Assembly: GCA_937949545.1 (NCBI GenBank)
Contig: CALEDR010000002.1
Location: forward strand, 83,255 to 147,254
Reading direction: 5' to 3'
Length of the DNA: 64,000 nt
From: an uncultured Phycisphaerae bacterium
Lineage (GTDB): Bacteria > Planctomycetota > Phycisphaerae > Sedimentisphaerales > Anaerohalosphaeraceae
Both the position numbers and the translations under genes were made by a program. Positions 1 through 8,424 of the stretch are shown here, piece by piece. Below the pieces are notes generated by a model. The model had not been told where the DNA came from, made no database searches, and saw only the letters and a list, made by a program, of their open reading frames with translations. Each line of letters begins with the position of its first letter. The first letter of the stretch is position 1.

Positions 1-770
1 ATTTTACGGAAAAAATCGGGCGGGAGACGAAGTCCGTCACCATCGGGATTACCGGCAAATACACGTCGGTTCGGGACAGTTATGCGTCCATTCTGAATGC
101 GCTGGAGCATGCGGGGGTTCACCTCGGCTGCAAGGTGAATGTCAAATGGATTGAGACCACGACGGTTACGGAGCAGAACGCCGCCGAACATCTGCGGGAT
201 GCGGATGGGATTATTGTTCCCGGGGGCTTCGGCGTACGGGGGATTGAGGGGAAGATTGCCTGTGTCCGGTATGCGCGGGAGAACGGGCTTCCGTATCTGG
301 GGCTTTGTCTGGGGTTTCAGGCGGCGGTGATTGAATACGCACGAAACGTGTGCGGGCTGAAAGGAGCCAACAGCACGGAGGTGGACCAGAAGTGCCCGGA
401 GCCGGTGATTGATGTTCTGCCGGACCAGAAAAAGATTGAAGGGCTTGGCGGAAATATGCGGCTGGGAGGCCGGGATGTGGAAATCAAGCCGAACACCAAA
501 GTGTGGGAGTTGTTCGGCAAGGCTGCGTCGGTTCGAATGCGGTTTCGGCATCGGTATGAAGTGGACCCTCGCTATATTGAAACACTGGAAAAGTCGGGGC
601 TTGTTTTTTCGGGCAAAGCGCCGAATCAGCCGATCATGCAGATTCTGGAACTTCCGAATCATCCTTTTTTTATTGGCACACAAGCCCATCCGGAACTGAC
701 AAGCCGGCCCCTGCGGCCGCATCCGTTTTTTACGGGTCTGGTTCGTGCGGCCCTGGAGAGAAAGGGATAA
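1..770 (+). CDS. pyrG: CTP synthase, C-terminal part (cut by left edge)
   Basis: CTP synthase aminates UTP to CTP using glutamine. Only the C-terminal portion is here; the reading frame is open from base 3 to the left edge, so the gene starts outside. The first visible residues (GKYTSVRDSYASI) are the linker and start of the class I glutamine amidotransferase domain. The oxyanion segment PGGFGVRG, the nucleophile segment GLCLGFQ with its Cys, and the HPEL motif carrying the His-Glu of the triad can all be read in order. The C-terminus (FFTGLVRAAL) is of normal length, so the end is intact. A GTG at 135 lies inside the domain and is not a real start. A 243-base gap with the gyrA promoter follows, so this is probably the end of a separate transcript. 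Confidence 0.95.
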   Translation, partial: FTEKIGRETKSVTIGITGKYTSVRDSYASILNALEHAGVHLGCKVNVKWIETTTVTEQNAAEHLRDADGIIVPGGFGVRGIEGKIACVRYARENGLPYLGLCLGFQAAVIEYARNVCGLKGANSTEVDQKCPEPVIDVLPDQKKIEGLGGNMRLGGRDVEIKPNTKVWELFGKAASVRMRFRHRYEVDPRYIETLEKSGLVFSGKAPNQPIMQILELPNHPFFIGTQAHPELTSRPLRPHPFFTGLVRAALERKG

Positions 771-902
771 TTTCAAGCCGTTTTTCGGGGCACTTCCGGG
801 GTGCGGGCAAAGAGGGGGCACTTCGGCGAATGTTTTTATCTAACTTCTGGATTTCAAAGGGATTAGGAAGATTGTATTTTCGAGAAACTTTCCCGAGAAA
901 CA

Positions 903-931
903 TTGACGAAACCTCTTTTTGGCGGTACACT
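903..931 (+). promoter_or_regulatory. Sigma-70 type promoter for gyrA-holA
   Basis: A -35 box TTGACG (903-908), a 17-base spacer and a -10 box TACACT (926-931) lie about 80 bases before the gyrA start. Just upstream the octamer CGAGAAAC occurs twice (around 880-901), which may be a binding site or chance. Confidence 0.6.
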
Positions 932-1013
932 CCATCTTTTCTTAAGCGGAAGGGTCCGACCCTTTTGACAAACAGTTTTTTTGCGGAATGACCCGTGTGA
1001 GAAAAGGACTTTT

Positions 1014-3605
1014 ATGGACGAGAGCAAAACGGAATTTCCGGAGCGATTTGAAGAAAAACAGATTCTGGATGAGCTGAAGACCTCGTATCTGAATTATGCG
1101 ATGAGTGTGATTGTCTCGCGGGCTCTTCCGGATGTTCGGGACGGTCTGAAACCCTCTCAGCGGCGCATTCTGGTGGCGATGAATGATTTGAATCTGGGGC
1201 CTCGCTCCAAGCACCGAAAATGCGCCAAAATCGTCGGCGATACGAGCGGCAACTACCATCCGCACGGCGACCAGGCGACGTACGGCACGCTGGTTCGGAT
1301 GGGGCAGGACTGGAATATGCGGGTTCTGCTGGTGGACCCGCAGGGCAACTTCGGCAGCATTGATGCGGACCCGCCTGCGGCGATGCGTTATACCGAGGCG
1401 CGGCTGACGCAGGCGGCGATGGATATGCTGGAAGATCTGAAGCTGGACACCGTGGATTTTGTTCCGAACTACGATGAGACGCGGACGGAGCCGGTGGTGC
1501 TGCCGTCGAAGTTTCCCAATCTTCTGGTGAACGGGGCCAGCGGAATTGCGGTTGGGATGGCGACGAATATTCCGCCGCACAATGTGGGGGAGGTCTGCGA
1601 TGCGCTGCTGCTGATGATCGACGACCCGGACTGCGGATTTAAGGATATTCTGGAGAAGCTGCCGGGGCCGGATTTTCCGACGGGGGGCATCATCTGCGGC
1701 CGCAAAGGGATTTTGGATGCCTATGTGACGGGCCGCGGACATTTGAAGGTACGCTGCCGTTCGCATCTCGAGACGACCTCGAAGGGCAAGACGCGGATTG
1801 TGATTACGGAGATTCCGTATCAGGTCGTGCGGGCGAATGTCGTGGCCAAAATCGCCGAATGTGTGCGGGACGGAACGATTGAGGAGATTGCGGACCTTCG
1901 GGATGAATCCGACCGCAAGGGGATGCGGATTGTAGTCGAGTTGAAAAAGGATGCCGACAGCCATGTGGTGCTCAACAAGCTGTACCGCTATACGCCGCTG
2001 CAGACGACCTTTGCGGTGAACAATGTGGCGCTGGTGAACAACCGGCCGGAGACGCTGAACATCAAGCAGATGCTGAAGCTGTTTATCAGCCATCGGCTGG
2101 CGGTGATTCGGCGGCGGACGCGCTTTCTGCTGCGCAAATGCCGCAACCGGGCTCATATTCTCGAGGGGCTGATTCTGGCGGTCAGCGATATTGATGAGAT
2201 TATTGCACTGATAAAGGCCTCTCCGGATGCGCCGACGGCTAGAGAGAATCTGATGAAGAAGCCGCTGCGCCTGGCGGAGACAGAGACGCTCAGGCGGATT
2301 CTGCCGGAGGCGTTTGTGACGGAGCGGAGCCGTCAGGATGGGTTTCTGACGGGGCCGCAGGCGGATGCGATTCTGACGATGCAGCTGCAGCGGCTGACGG
2401 GGCTGGAGATTGAGAAGCTGGCCAAAGAGTATGCGGAAGTGGCGGAGAAAATTGCGGATTATGAGGCGCTGCTGGCCAATCGGAATCTTCAGCTGGATGT
2501 GATTCGGGAGGACTTGTACGAAATCAAGGAAAAGTACAAAGACCCGCGTCGGACGGAGATACTTGCGGAGGAGGCGGATGAGCCCGAACTGGAGGATTTG
2601 ATTGCGGATGAAGAGACGCTGGTGATGATCAGCCACGGCGGGTACATCAAGCGTACGCCGATTGATGCCTACCGCAAACAGGGGCGCGGGGGCAAAGGGG
2701 TGATTGCTTCGGACACCAAAGAAGGGGATTTTATTGAGCATCTGTTTGCGGCCTCGACGCACGATACGATTCTGTTTTTCACGAATCGGGGGATTTGCCA
2801 CTGGCTGAAGGTCTATCGCATTCCGGAGATGTCGCGTCAGAGCAAAGGACGAAATCTGGTGAATCTGCTGCAGCTGGACCCGCAGGAGAAGATTGCCTCG
2901 ATTCTGAATGTGCGCACGTTTGATGATGCGCGGCAGCTGGTGATGGCGACACGGAACGGTCTGGTGAAGAAGACGGTGCTGTCGGCCTACGGCAATCCGC
3001 GTTCGAACGGCGTGATTGCCATTAAGCTGGATGAGAATGATGATTTAATCGGGGCGGCGATTACCAGCGGAGAAGATGAGATTGTTCTGGGGACGCGGGA
3101 CGGGATGGCGATTCGGTTCTCGGAGATGCAGGTCCGCTCGACGGGGCGGGTCAGCCGCGGGGTCCAGGGAATTCGGCTTCGTCCGGGGGATGAGGTGGTG
3201 GATTTGGTGATTGCCGAGCCGAACAGTTCTCTGCTGACAGTCTGTGAGAACGGCTACGGAAAGCGGACGCCGATTGAGGAATATCGACCGCAGAATCGCG
3301 GCGGGGTGGGGCTGATCAATATCAAAACCACCGAGCGGAACGGCAAGGTTGTGGCTCTCAGGACCGTCCATGATGCGGATGAGCTGATGCTGATTACGGC
3401 CAACGGGAAGATGATTCGCACGGGGTTGGATCAGATTCGGGAAATCGGCAGGAATACGGCCGGCGTCCGGATGATTACGCTCAAAGAGGGCGATAAACTG
3501 GTGGCGGCGGCGCGGATTGTGCCGGAGGACAAAGAGCCGCCGGCTTCATCTGAGCCGAAGAATCAGACGAAGGAATCCGAGGAGGCGTCTGAGGAGAATT
3601 CATGA
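1014..3605 (+). CDS. gyrA: DNA gyrase subunit A
   Basis: Type IIA topoisomerase subunit that breaks and rejoins DNA; with GyrB it introduces negative supercoils. The ATG at 1014 is chosen because AAAGGA lies just before it and the protein then begins MDESKTEFPERF; an in-frame ATG at 981 has no ribosome site. The 863-residue product has the N-terminal breakage-reunion domain (LSRALPDVRDGLKPSQRR-type segment, catalytic Tyr in AAMRYTEARL) and a C-terminal beta-pinwheel with the GyrA box QGRGGKG, which argues for GyrA rather than ParC. The quinolone pocket reads HPHGDQATYGTLVRM: positions equal to E. coli Ser83 and Asp87 are Gln and Gly. gyrB is not adjacent. The stop overlaps the start of holA (ATGA), so the two are cotranscribed. 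Confidence 0.95.
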   Translation: MDESKTEFPERFEEKQILDELKTSYLNYAMSVIVSRALPDVRDGLKPSQRRILVAMNDLNLGPRSKHRKCAKIVGDTSGNYHPHGDQATYGTLVRMGQDWNMRVLLVDPQGNFGSIDADPPAAMRYTEARLTQAAMDMLEDLKLDTVDFVPNYDETRTEPVVLPSKFPNLLVNGASGIAVGMATNIPPHNVGEVCDALLLMIDDPDCGFKDILEKLPGPDFPTGGIICGRKGILDAYVTGRGHLKVRCRSHLETTSKGKTRIVITEIPYQVVRANVVAKIAECVRDGTIEEIADLRDESDRKGMRIVVELKKDADSHVVLNKLYRYTPLQTTFAVNNVALVNNRPETLNIKQMLKLFISHRLAVIRRRTRFLLRKCRNRAHILEGLILAVSDIDEIIALIKASPDAPTARENLMKKPLRLAETETLRRILPEAFVTERSRQDGFLTGPQADAILTMQLQRLTGLEIEKLAKEYAEVAEKIADYEALLANRNLQLDVIREDLYEIKEKYKDPRRTEILAEEADEPELEDLIADEETLVMISHGGYIKRTPIDAYRKQGRGGKGVIASDTKEGDFIEHLFAASTHDTILFFTNRGICHWLKVYRIPEMSRQSKGRNLVNLLQLDPQEKIASILNVRTFDDARQLVMATRNGLVKKTVLSAYGNPRSNGVIAIKLDENDDLIGAAITSGEDEIVLGTRDGMAIRFSEMQVRSTGRVSRGVQGIRLRPGDEVVDLVIAEPNSSLLTVCENGYGKRTPIEEYRPQNRGGVGLINIKTTERNGKVVALRTVHDADELMLITANGKMIRTGLDQIREIGRNTAGVRMITLKEGDKLVAAARIVPEDKEPPASSEPKNQTKESEEASEENS

Positions 3606-4594
3606 ACGCCAAGCGAGCTGCTTCTGTGCCTGCCGTCAGTCCGCTGTATCTGATTGCCGGAGCCGATCCCTTTTTAAATACCCGGGAGGCCCGTCGTTTG
3701 ACGGAGCAGCTGCTGACAGAGGAGGAAAGGCCGCTGGCTCTCTGGCAGCCGTCGGGGGAGGAACCGCCTGAGATTGCTGATGTGCTGGATGAGCTGCGGA
3801 CGGTGCCTTTTCTGGCGAGCCGTCGGGTGGTGCTGATTCAAAATGCGGACTTGTTTGTTTCCCAGAACCGGTCGCGGCTTGAAGAGTATCTGGAGCATCC
3901 GAGTCCTACCGGGGTTCTGATTTTGACGGTCAGCAAGGCGGATACGCGGACCCGATTGGTGAAGCGCCTGGCCCCGCTGGGCGGGCTGATTGAAACGGAG
4001 GTCAAACCGTGGGAGCTGCCGCGGTTTGCGTGTGCATACTGCCGGAGTCATTTCGGAAAGACGCTGACCTTGCCGGCGGCTCAGCTGCTCGTGGAGCTGG
4101 CGGGGGATGAACCGGGGTCAATCTGCCAGGAAATAGAAAAGCTGGCGGTTTTTGTCGGTGAGCAGAAAACCATTACACCGGAGCAGGTTCAGCAGCTGGT
4201 CGGGCAGAACCGCACGTTCGGCGCCTTTGATGTGATTGATGCGCTGATGAAAAGAGATACAGCGGAGGCGCTGCGGCGGCTTCGGGTGATGTTTGAGTCG
4301 GACAAGTCGGCGGAGTACACCGTTGTCGGGGCGTTTGCGTACCATTTTCGGCGGCTTTTTACGGCCAAGTGTCTGCTGGAAAAAGGGGTGTCGGAAGCGG
4401 AGGCTGCCAAACAGGTTGGGGTTTGGGAGAAAATCCAGAAATCTTTTTTTGAGCAGCTCAAGCCGTTTTCTGTGCGGCAGTTGGCCGGGATCCTCGCTCA
4501 GTTGGGAGAGGCGGATTATCAGATTAAGACAGGCAAAACCACGGCATCGGCGGTCATTGAACGTCTTCTGATTGAGGTAGGGGGCGGCTTGTAA
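3602..4594 (+). CDS. holA: DNA polymerase III delta subunit
   Basis: Clamp-loader delta subunit, which opens the beta sliding clamp. The 330-residue protein starts with an ATG overlapping the gyrA stop by four bases, indicating translational coupling. It shows the family layout: an N-terminal AAA+-like region beginning YLIAGADPFLN, the segment VPFLASRRVVLIQNAD typical of delta (clamp-binding region), a middle stretch with CQEIEKLAVF, and the C-terminal collar domain ending in IERLLIEV. It lacks a Walker A motif, as expected for delta. Pairing with gyrA makes a small replication and topology operon. An AT-rich hairpin and a new promoter follow immediately. Confidence 0.92.
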   Translation: MNAKRAASVPAVSPLYLIAGADPFLNTREARRLTEQLLTEEERPLALWQPSGEEPPEIADVLDELRTVPFLASRRVVLIQNADLFVSQNRSRLEEYLEHPSPTGVLILTVSKADTRTRLVKRLAPLGGLIETEVKPWELPRFACAYCRSHFGKTLTLPAAQLLVELAGDEPGSICQEIEKLAVFVGEQKTITPEQVQQLVGQNRTFGAFDVIDALMKRDTAEALRRLRVMFESDKSAEYTVVGAFAYHFRRLFTAKCLLEKGVSEAEAAKQVGVWEKIQKSFFEQLKPFSVRQLAGILAQLGEADYQIKTGKTTASAVIERLLIEVGGGL

Positions 4595-4619
4595 GATTTT
4601 TTCAGGCCAAAAAAATCTT
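4593..4619 (+). terminator. AT-rich hairpin after holA, possible terminator
   Basis: AAGATTTTTT (4593-4602) can pair with AAAAAATCTT (4610-4619) across a seven-base loop right after the holA stop. There is no clean U-run after the stem, and it overlaps the next -35 box, so a terminator role is weakly supported. Confidence 0.35.
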
Positions 4620-4646
4620 GAAAAAAAACGGTCCTGCTATTATAAG
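4618..4646 (+). promoter_or_regulatory. Probable promoter for nfnA
   Basis: TTGAAA (4618-4623), 17 bases, then TATAAG (4641-4646), about 65 bases before the nfnA start in an AT-rich gap of 116 bases. A second TATAAG nearby could also serve. Confidence 0.45.
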
Positions 4647-4710
4647 GACAACCCCGTTTTATTATAAGTGATAATTGTTTTTAATTTTGCAGATAAGAAA
4701 AGGTTAGAGT

Positions 4711-5568
4711 GTGTATAACATTCTGTCCAAAAAGCAGTTGTCGGAACATGTCTTTCAAATGGAGGTGGAAGCGCCGTATGTAGCCCGAGCCCGGAAGCCT
4801 GGACAATTTGTGATTGTTTCGGTGGATGAGGAAGACGGGGAGCGGATTCCGCTGACGATTGCCGGAGCGGATGAGACGAAGGGGACGATTCGGCTGATTT
4901 TTCAGCGGGTGGGCAAGGCGACGGCTCAGATGGCGGATTTGAAGGAGGGAGACAGTCTGGGGTATGTGGCAGGTCCGCTGGGCAAACCGACGCATCTTGA
5001 GAAGTTCGGCGTCTGTGTCTGTGTGGGCGGAGGGATTGGGATTGCCCCGCTGCTGCCGATAGCCGAGGCGCTCAAAAAAGCGGGCAATCGGGTTGTGAGT
5101 ATTCTGGGGGCGCGGACGAAAGGGCTTCTGATTCTGGAGGAGGAGTTCAGGCTGTTCAGCGATGAATTGATTGTGGTGACCGATGACGGTTCGTACGGGC
5201 GCAAGGCGCTGGTGACGGAGCCGCTGGGAGAGGTCTGCCGGCGGGCGTCAAAGCCGGATTTTGTGATGGCCATCGGCCCGACGATTATGATGAAGTTCTG
5301 CTGCGAAACGACGCGTCCTTTCGGGATTCCCACGCAGGTTTCGCTGAATACGATTATGGTGGACGGGACGGGGATGTGCGGCGGGTGCCGGGTGGAGGTG
5401 GGCGGCAAGACGCAGTTTGTCTGTGTGGACGGGCCGGAGTTTGACGGCCATCAGGTCAATTTTGATTTGATGATGAAGCGGATGGCCGCCTACAAGGACC
5501 TGGAGCAGCGGGCGTATGAAGAGTACCGGCAGCATCGGTGCAAAATTGGGCTGGAGCCGCGGAGGTAG
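4711..5568 (+). CDS. nfnA: NfnA-type ferredoxin-NADP+ reductase, FAD/2Fe-2S subunit
   Basis: Small subunit of NADH-dependent reduced ferredoxin:NADP+ oxidoreductase, a flavin-based electron-bifurcating enzyme of anaerobes; the family is also annotated as the FAD/NAD-binding subunit of dihydroorotate or sulfide dehydrogenase. The 285-residue protein has an FAD-binding beta barrel with RIPLTIAG near residue 50, a nucleotide-binding region with VGGGIGIAPLLPIAEAL near residue 105, and a C-terminal 2Fe-2S site in VDGTGMCGGCRVEV plus a further Cys in FVCVDGPEF. The start is GTG (VYNILSKKQL) with a poor ribosome site. The partner subunit follows after 165 bases. Without the partner PyrK would be an alternative; the neighbour makes NfnA the better call. 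Confidence 0.85.
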   Translation: MYNILSKKQLSEHVFQMEVEAPYVARARKPGQFVIVSVDEEDGERIPLTIAGADETKGTIRLIFQRVGKATAQMADLKEGDSLGYVAGPLGKPTHLEKFGVCVCVGGGIGIAPLLPIAEALKKAGNRVVSILGARTKGLLILEEEFRLFSDELIVVTDDGSYGRKALVTEPLGEVCRRASKPDFVMAIGPTIMMKFCCETTRPFGIPTQVSLNTIMVDGTGMCGGCRVEVGGKTQFVCVDGPEFDGHQVNFDLMMKRMAAYKDLEQRAYEEYRQHRCKIGLEPRR

Positions 5569-5655
5569 AGCCGGCGCAAGCGAAGAATGCCTTTTCGCCT
5601 TCTTTCTTTGCTTGGAGCTTCGGAGGAGAGGCGGCCGGATTGTTGGGAATATAAG

Positions 5656-5684
5656 GCTGGATTTCCGCCTGCGCGGGAATGACA
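5656..5684. repeat. Dispersed palindromic repeat of the 'CTGGATTCCCGC...GCGGGAATGAC' type
   Basis: The stretch from 5656 reads GCTGGATTTCCGCCTGCG then CGGGAATGACAC. ATTTCCGC and GCGGGAAT form a near-perfect inverted repeat. Conceptual translation of the reverse strand gives VIPAQAEIQ and SFPRRRKSS in two frames, the hallmark of a very widespread bacterial intergenic repeat. It lies in the nfnA-nfnB gap. Confidence 0.6.
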
Positions 5685-5733
5685 CGATTTTTTTGATGGA
5701 AAAGAATGAGCACTATTTGCTGAAGAGATTGCG

Positions 5734-7209
5734 GTGAGCGAACTGTCTAAAAAACTTCAGGAACTGCTTGACAAACAGCAGAGCGGGCGTTTGAAGCCGA
5801 AAGAGCGATTGGAGATTCCGCCGCAGGAGATGCCGCAGCAGGACCCTGTTGTGCGGCGGTCGAATATGAATGAGGTGGCGCTGGGCTATACGGAGGAGCA
5901 GGCGCGGCTGGAGGCGCTGCGGTGTCTTCAGTGTCCGACGGCTCCGTGCATCGAGGGCTGTCCGGTTCGGATTCCGATTCCTGCGTTTATTGCGCAGATT
6001 GCGGCGGGCAACTATGCCGGTGCGCTGGAGATTATCAAGGAGTATTCGCTTCTGCCGGCGGTGTGCGGCCGGGTGTGCCCGCAGGAAGTGCAGTGCCAGG
6101 AAAAATGCACCGTAGGGCTGAAGTTCAAGGACGTAATGAAGAGTGTGTCCATCGGCCGGCTGGAGCGGTTTGCGGCGGATTGGGGGGCGGAGAAGGCCCA
6201 GACGCCTCGGGCGGCGGCGCCGACGGGACAGAAGGTGGCGATTATCGGTTCCGGTCCCGGCGGGATTGTGGCGGCTTCGGATACGCGGCGGGCGGGGCAT
6301 TCGGTGACGATTTTTGAGGCGTTTCACAAGCCGGGCGGAGTGATGGTGTACGGGATTCCGGAGTTTCGTCTGCCGAAGGCGATTGTGCACAAGGAGATTG
6401 AGACGCTGCGGAAGATGGGGGTGGAGATTGTCTGCAATTTTATTGTCGGGCGGACGCGGACGATCGAGCAGCTGATGAAGGAGGACGGCTTTGATGCGGT
6501 GTATATCGGGGTAGGGGCGGGGCTGCCGAAGTTTATGGGGATTGAGGGCGAGCAGCTGGTCGGGGTGTACAGTGCCAACGAATATCTGACGCGGGCGAAT
6601 CTGATGAAGGCCTATCAGTTCGGCCGGGGGGCCGATACGCCGATTGCCCGCAGCCGGCGGGTGGCGGTTTTCGGCGGCGGGAATGTGGCGATGGATGCGG
6701 CGCGAATGGCGGTACGACTGGGGGCGGAAAAGGTGTATCTGGTGTATCGGCGGAGCGAAAAAGAAATGCCCGCGCGGGTGGAAGAGGTGCATCACGCCAA
6801 AGAGGAGGGGGTGGAGTTCTGCCTGCTGCAGAATCCCAAGCGGATATTGGGCCATGAGCAGGGGCAGGTGGTCGGTGTGGAGTGCCTGCGGTATGAACTG
6901 GGCGAGCCGGATGAGTCGGGGCGTCGGCGTCCGGTGCCGATTGCCGGCAGTGAGTTTGTGCTGGAGGTGGATACGGTAATTGTGGCGATCGGCAACGGGG
7001 CCAATCCGCTTCTGCAGCAGACGACGCCGGGGCTGAAATTCAATAAATGGGGCAATATTGAGGTGGATGAGAACTGCCGCACGTCCCTGGAGGGGGTGTA
7101 TGCGGGCGGGGATATTGTGCTGGGGGCGGCGACGGTGATTTTGGCGATGGGACAGGGGCGGATTGCGGCGGCGGCCATCAATGAGTATCTGGCGGGCAAA
7201 CGGCGATGA
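5734..7209 (+). CDS. nfnB: NfnB-type / NADPH glutamate synthase small-subunit-like flavoprotein
   Basis: Large subunit of the Nfn complex (homologous to glutamate synthase beta chain). It carries FAD and two 4Fe-4S clusters and links NADPH to ferredoxin and NADH through NfnA. The 491-residue protein has the N-terminal cysteine cluster region (CLQCPTAPCIEGCPV near residue 68, then CGRVCPQEVQCQEKC near residue 110), the FAD-binding dinucleotide fold IIGSGPGGIVAA near residue 170, a second Rossmann fold AVFGGGNVAMDAAR near residue 310 for NADPH, and a C-terminal GVYAGGDIVLGAATV FAD contact. The start is GTG at 5734, overlapping no gene. No large glutamate synthase subunit is nearby, which supports Nfn over GltBD. 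Confidence 0.88.
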   Translation: MSELSKKLQELLDKQQSGRLKPKERLEIPPQEMPQQDPVVRRSNMNEVALGYTEEQARLEALRCLQCPTAPCIEGCPVRIPIPAFIAQIAAGNYAGALEIIKEYSLLPAVCGRVCPQEVQCQEKCTVGLKFKDVMKSVSIGRLERFAADWGAEKAQTPRAAAPTGQKVAIIGSGPGGIVAASDTRRAGHSVTIFEAFHKPGGVMVYGIPEFRLPKAIVHKEIETLRKMGVEIVCNFIVGRTRTIEQLMKEDGFDAVYIGVGAGLPKFMGIEGEQLVGVYSANEYLTRANLMKAYQFGRGADTPIARSRRVAVFGGGNVAMDAARMAVRLGAEKVYLVYRRSEKEMPARVEEVHHAKEEGVEFCLLQNPKRILGHEQGQVVGVECLRYELGEPDESGRRRPVPIAGSEFVLEVDTVIVAIGNGANPLLQQTTPGLKFNKWGNIEVDENCRTSLEGVYAGGDIVLGAATVILAMGQGRIAAAAINEYLAGKRR

Positions 7210-7212
7210 GGG

Positions 7213-7242
7213 TTGACCGGCTGTGCCGGCGGGGTTTATAAT
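7213..7242 (+). promoter_or_regulatory. Promoter for tRNA-Arg
   Basis: TTGACC (7213-7218), an 18-base spacer and a perfect TATAAT (7237-7242) start four bases after the nfnB stop and 62 bases before the tRNA. Confidence 0.7.
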
Positions 7243-7303
7243 GGGCGAGGCGGCGGGTTTTCTCCTGCGGGGTTTGAGGCGGGGAACCTGCCGTTTCAAT
7301 CCG

Positions 7304-7377
<74 letters not shown>

Positions 7378-7393
7378 ATGGGAGACGGGGGCA

Positions 7394-7434
7394 GGGATAC
7401 AAGAATTCAAGAATACAGGGATACAGGAATACAG
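7394..7434. repeat. Short-period degenerate tandem repeat
   Basis: Directly after the tRNA the sequence repeats a 7-8 base unit close to ATACAGGA about five times, with two units mutated towards AATTCAAG. No gene covers it. The rest of the 222-base gap to 7599 is G-rich and holds nothing recognisable. Confidence 0.6.
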
Positions 7435-7599
7435 GTGGGCAGGGGAGGGGTGGGGGGCTTTTCGAGTTTTCATTTCCAATTTCTGATTTTTCGGCAGGGA
7501 TTGTCTGAGTGCAGAGCGGCAAAGGAATGGAGGGATAGAGTCCGGTTTCAGGCGGCAAGCGGAAAAGAGCAATTTTCCGCCTGCCGCCCGAAGGTGCCG

Positions 7600-8202
7600 T
7601 TAGGTTTTGTCTTTTTCTGTGGATTGAGGTCTTAGTGCATTCAGGGCGTTGTCTGCCTCAACAACCGAATGCGCTGGTTTCGCAGTTTGGGCCGGTGGGA
7701 GGGGCTCCGGAAAACCCAGATGCTTCCGCAGCTGTTCGATGCTTCGCTGATATGACTTTTCCATGCAAAGTTTCCAGACTTTCTGGAAGGGTTTCCACGG
7801 ATAGAGCCGGTCATTGAAGTCTTTGTGCCATTTTTCGGGGTCTCGCTTGAATGCCTCATACATTTCATCCATGCCCAATCGGCGCATCCATTCCTGCTCT
7901 TCCATCTGGCGTTCGAGCTGCCGCTGCAATTCCTCCTGTTCCTCCGGGTCCAGGTCTTCCTCAAACTCCTGTCGGGTTTCCAGCCATGCCTCCAGCGACA
8001 AAAACCGGTCGGTCTCTGTTTCGTTGGCAAGGGTGTCCGTATATTCCTTGAGCCACTTGAGCCAGTTGAAGATTTTGTACAGTTCACTGTGGATTTGATG
8101 GACTTGCTGTTCTCCTTCCTGAAGCCAGGCCAGTTCCTTTGGGCTCAGCAGCCATTTCAGAAGCCGCTGTTTCCAGCGGGGACGTGTTTGTTTTGCCGTC
8201 AT
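7600..8202 (-). CDS. Unknown highly charged protein
   Basis: A 200-residue protein I do not recognise. The ATG at 8202 has AAGGAG at good spacing on the reverse strand, which supports a real gene. The product is rich in Glu, Lys, Arg, Gln and Trp, with no signal peptide and no membrane span. The centre (about residues 75-110) is a strongly acidic helix with heptad-like spacing (DLDPEEQEELQRQLERQMEEQ), probably a coiled coil; the last 40 residues look disordered. It opens with a basic segment (MTAKQTRPRWKQR). It lies alone between the tRNA-Arg region and a large palindrome. A cytoplasmic structural or binding role is possible, but nothing in the sequence defines it. Confidence 0.7.
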   Translation of the reverse strand: MTAKQTRPRWKQRLLKWLLSPKELAWLQEGEQQVHQIHSELYKIFNWLKWLKEYTDTLANETETDRFLSLEAWLETRQEFEEDLDPEEQEELQRQLERQMEEQEWMRRLGMDEMYEAFKRDPEKWHKDFNDRLYPWKPFQKVWKLCMEKSYQRSIEQLRKHLGFPEPLPPAQTAKPAHSVVEADNALNALRPQSTEKDKT

Positions 8203-8273
8203 ATTTCAACTCCTTTGCTGAAATTCTCCCGCTGTTTTCAACGTTTCCATTGCAATTAAAGAAAACGGTTAAC

Positions 8274-8399
8274 GGCGGCGGGGCGGAGGACGTCTCGGCT
8301 TAAAGCCGAGAGTCCTCCGCTGTGCAGAGAGCCGGGCTTTCCTATCAAGCCCTTCTGCCGCTATTCTCCCCTCGCCGCGAGCATTCTCTGCACGCCGCC
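8274..8399. repeat. Large nested palindromic element
   Basis: An outer pair GGCGGCG (8274-8280) / CGCCGCC (8393-8399) encloses two side-by-side structures. The first is GCGGAGGAC (8283-8291) with GTCCTCCGC (8312-8320), holding an inner CTCGGCTT/AAGCCGAG hairpin. The second is GTGCAGAGA (8322-8330) with TCTCTGCAC (8385-8393), holding GGGCTT/AAGCCC and a small CTCG/CGAG hairpin. It fills most of the gap between two leftward genes. There is no T-run on either side, so it is more than a simple terminator. It could be a structured RNA or a small non-autonomous mobile palindrome. Confidence 0.65.
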
Positions 8400-8424
8400 T
8401 ATCTCCAAGGAGAACGCTGCCTGT

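Noticed and set aside
771..902. Terminator after pyrG
   Set aside because: GCAC and GTGC around 800-812 can pair, but the stem is short and has no T-run.
942..2801. Long reverse-strand open frame of about 619 codons opposite gyrA
   Set aside because: It is antisense to a clear gyrA, has no family pattern, is rich in Arg/Pro/His as expected from a GC-rich shadow, and lacks a ribosome site.
5734..7209. Glutamate synthase beta subunit (gltD)
   Set aside because: No gltB is present and the NfnA-type partner lies directly upstream, so the Nfn reading is preferred.
5713..7299. Long reverse-strand open frame of about 528 codons opposite nfnB
   Set aside because: Shadow of nfnB with biased composition and no motif.
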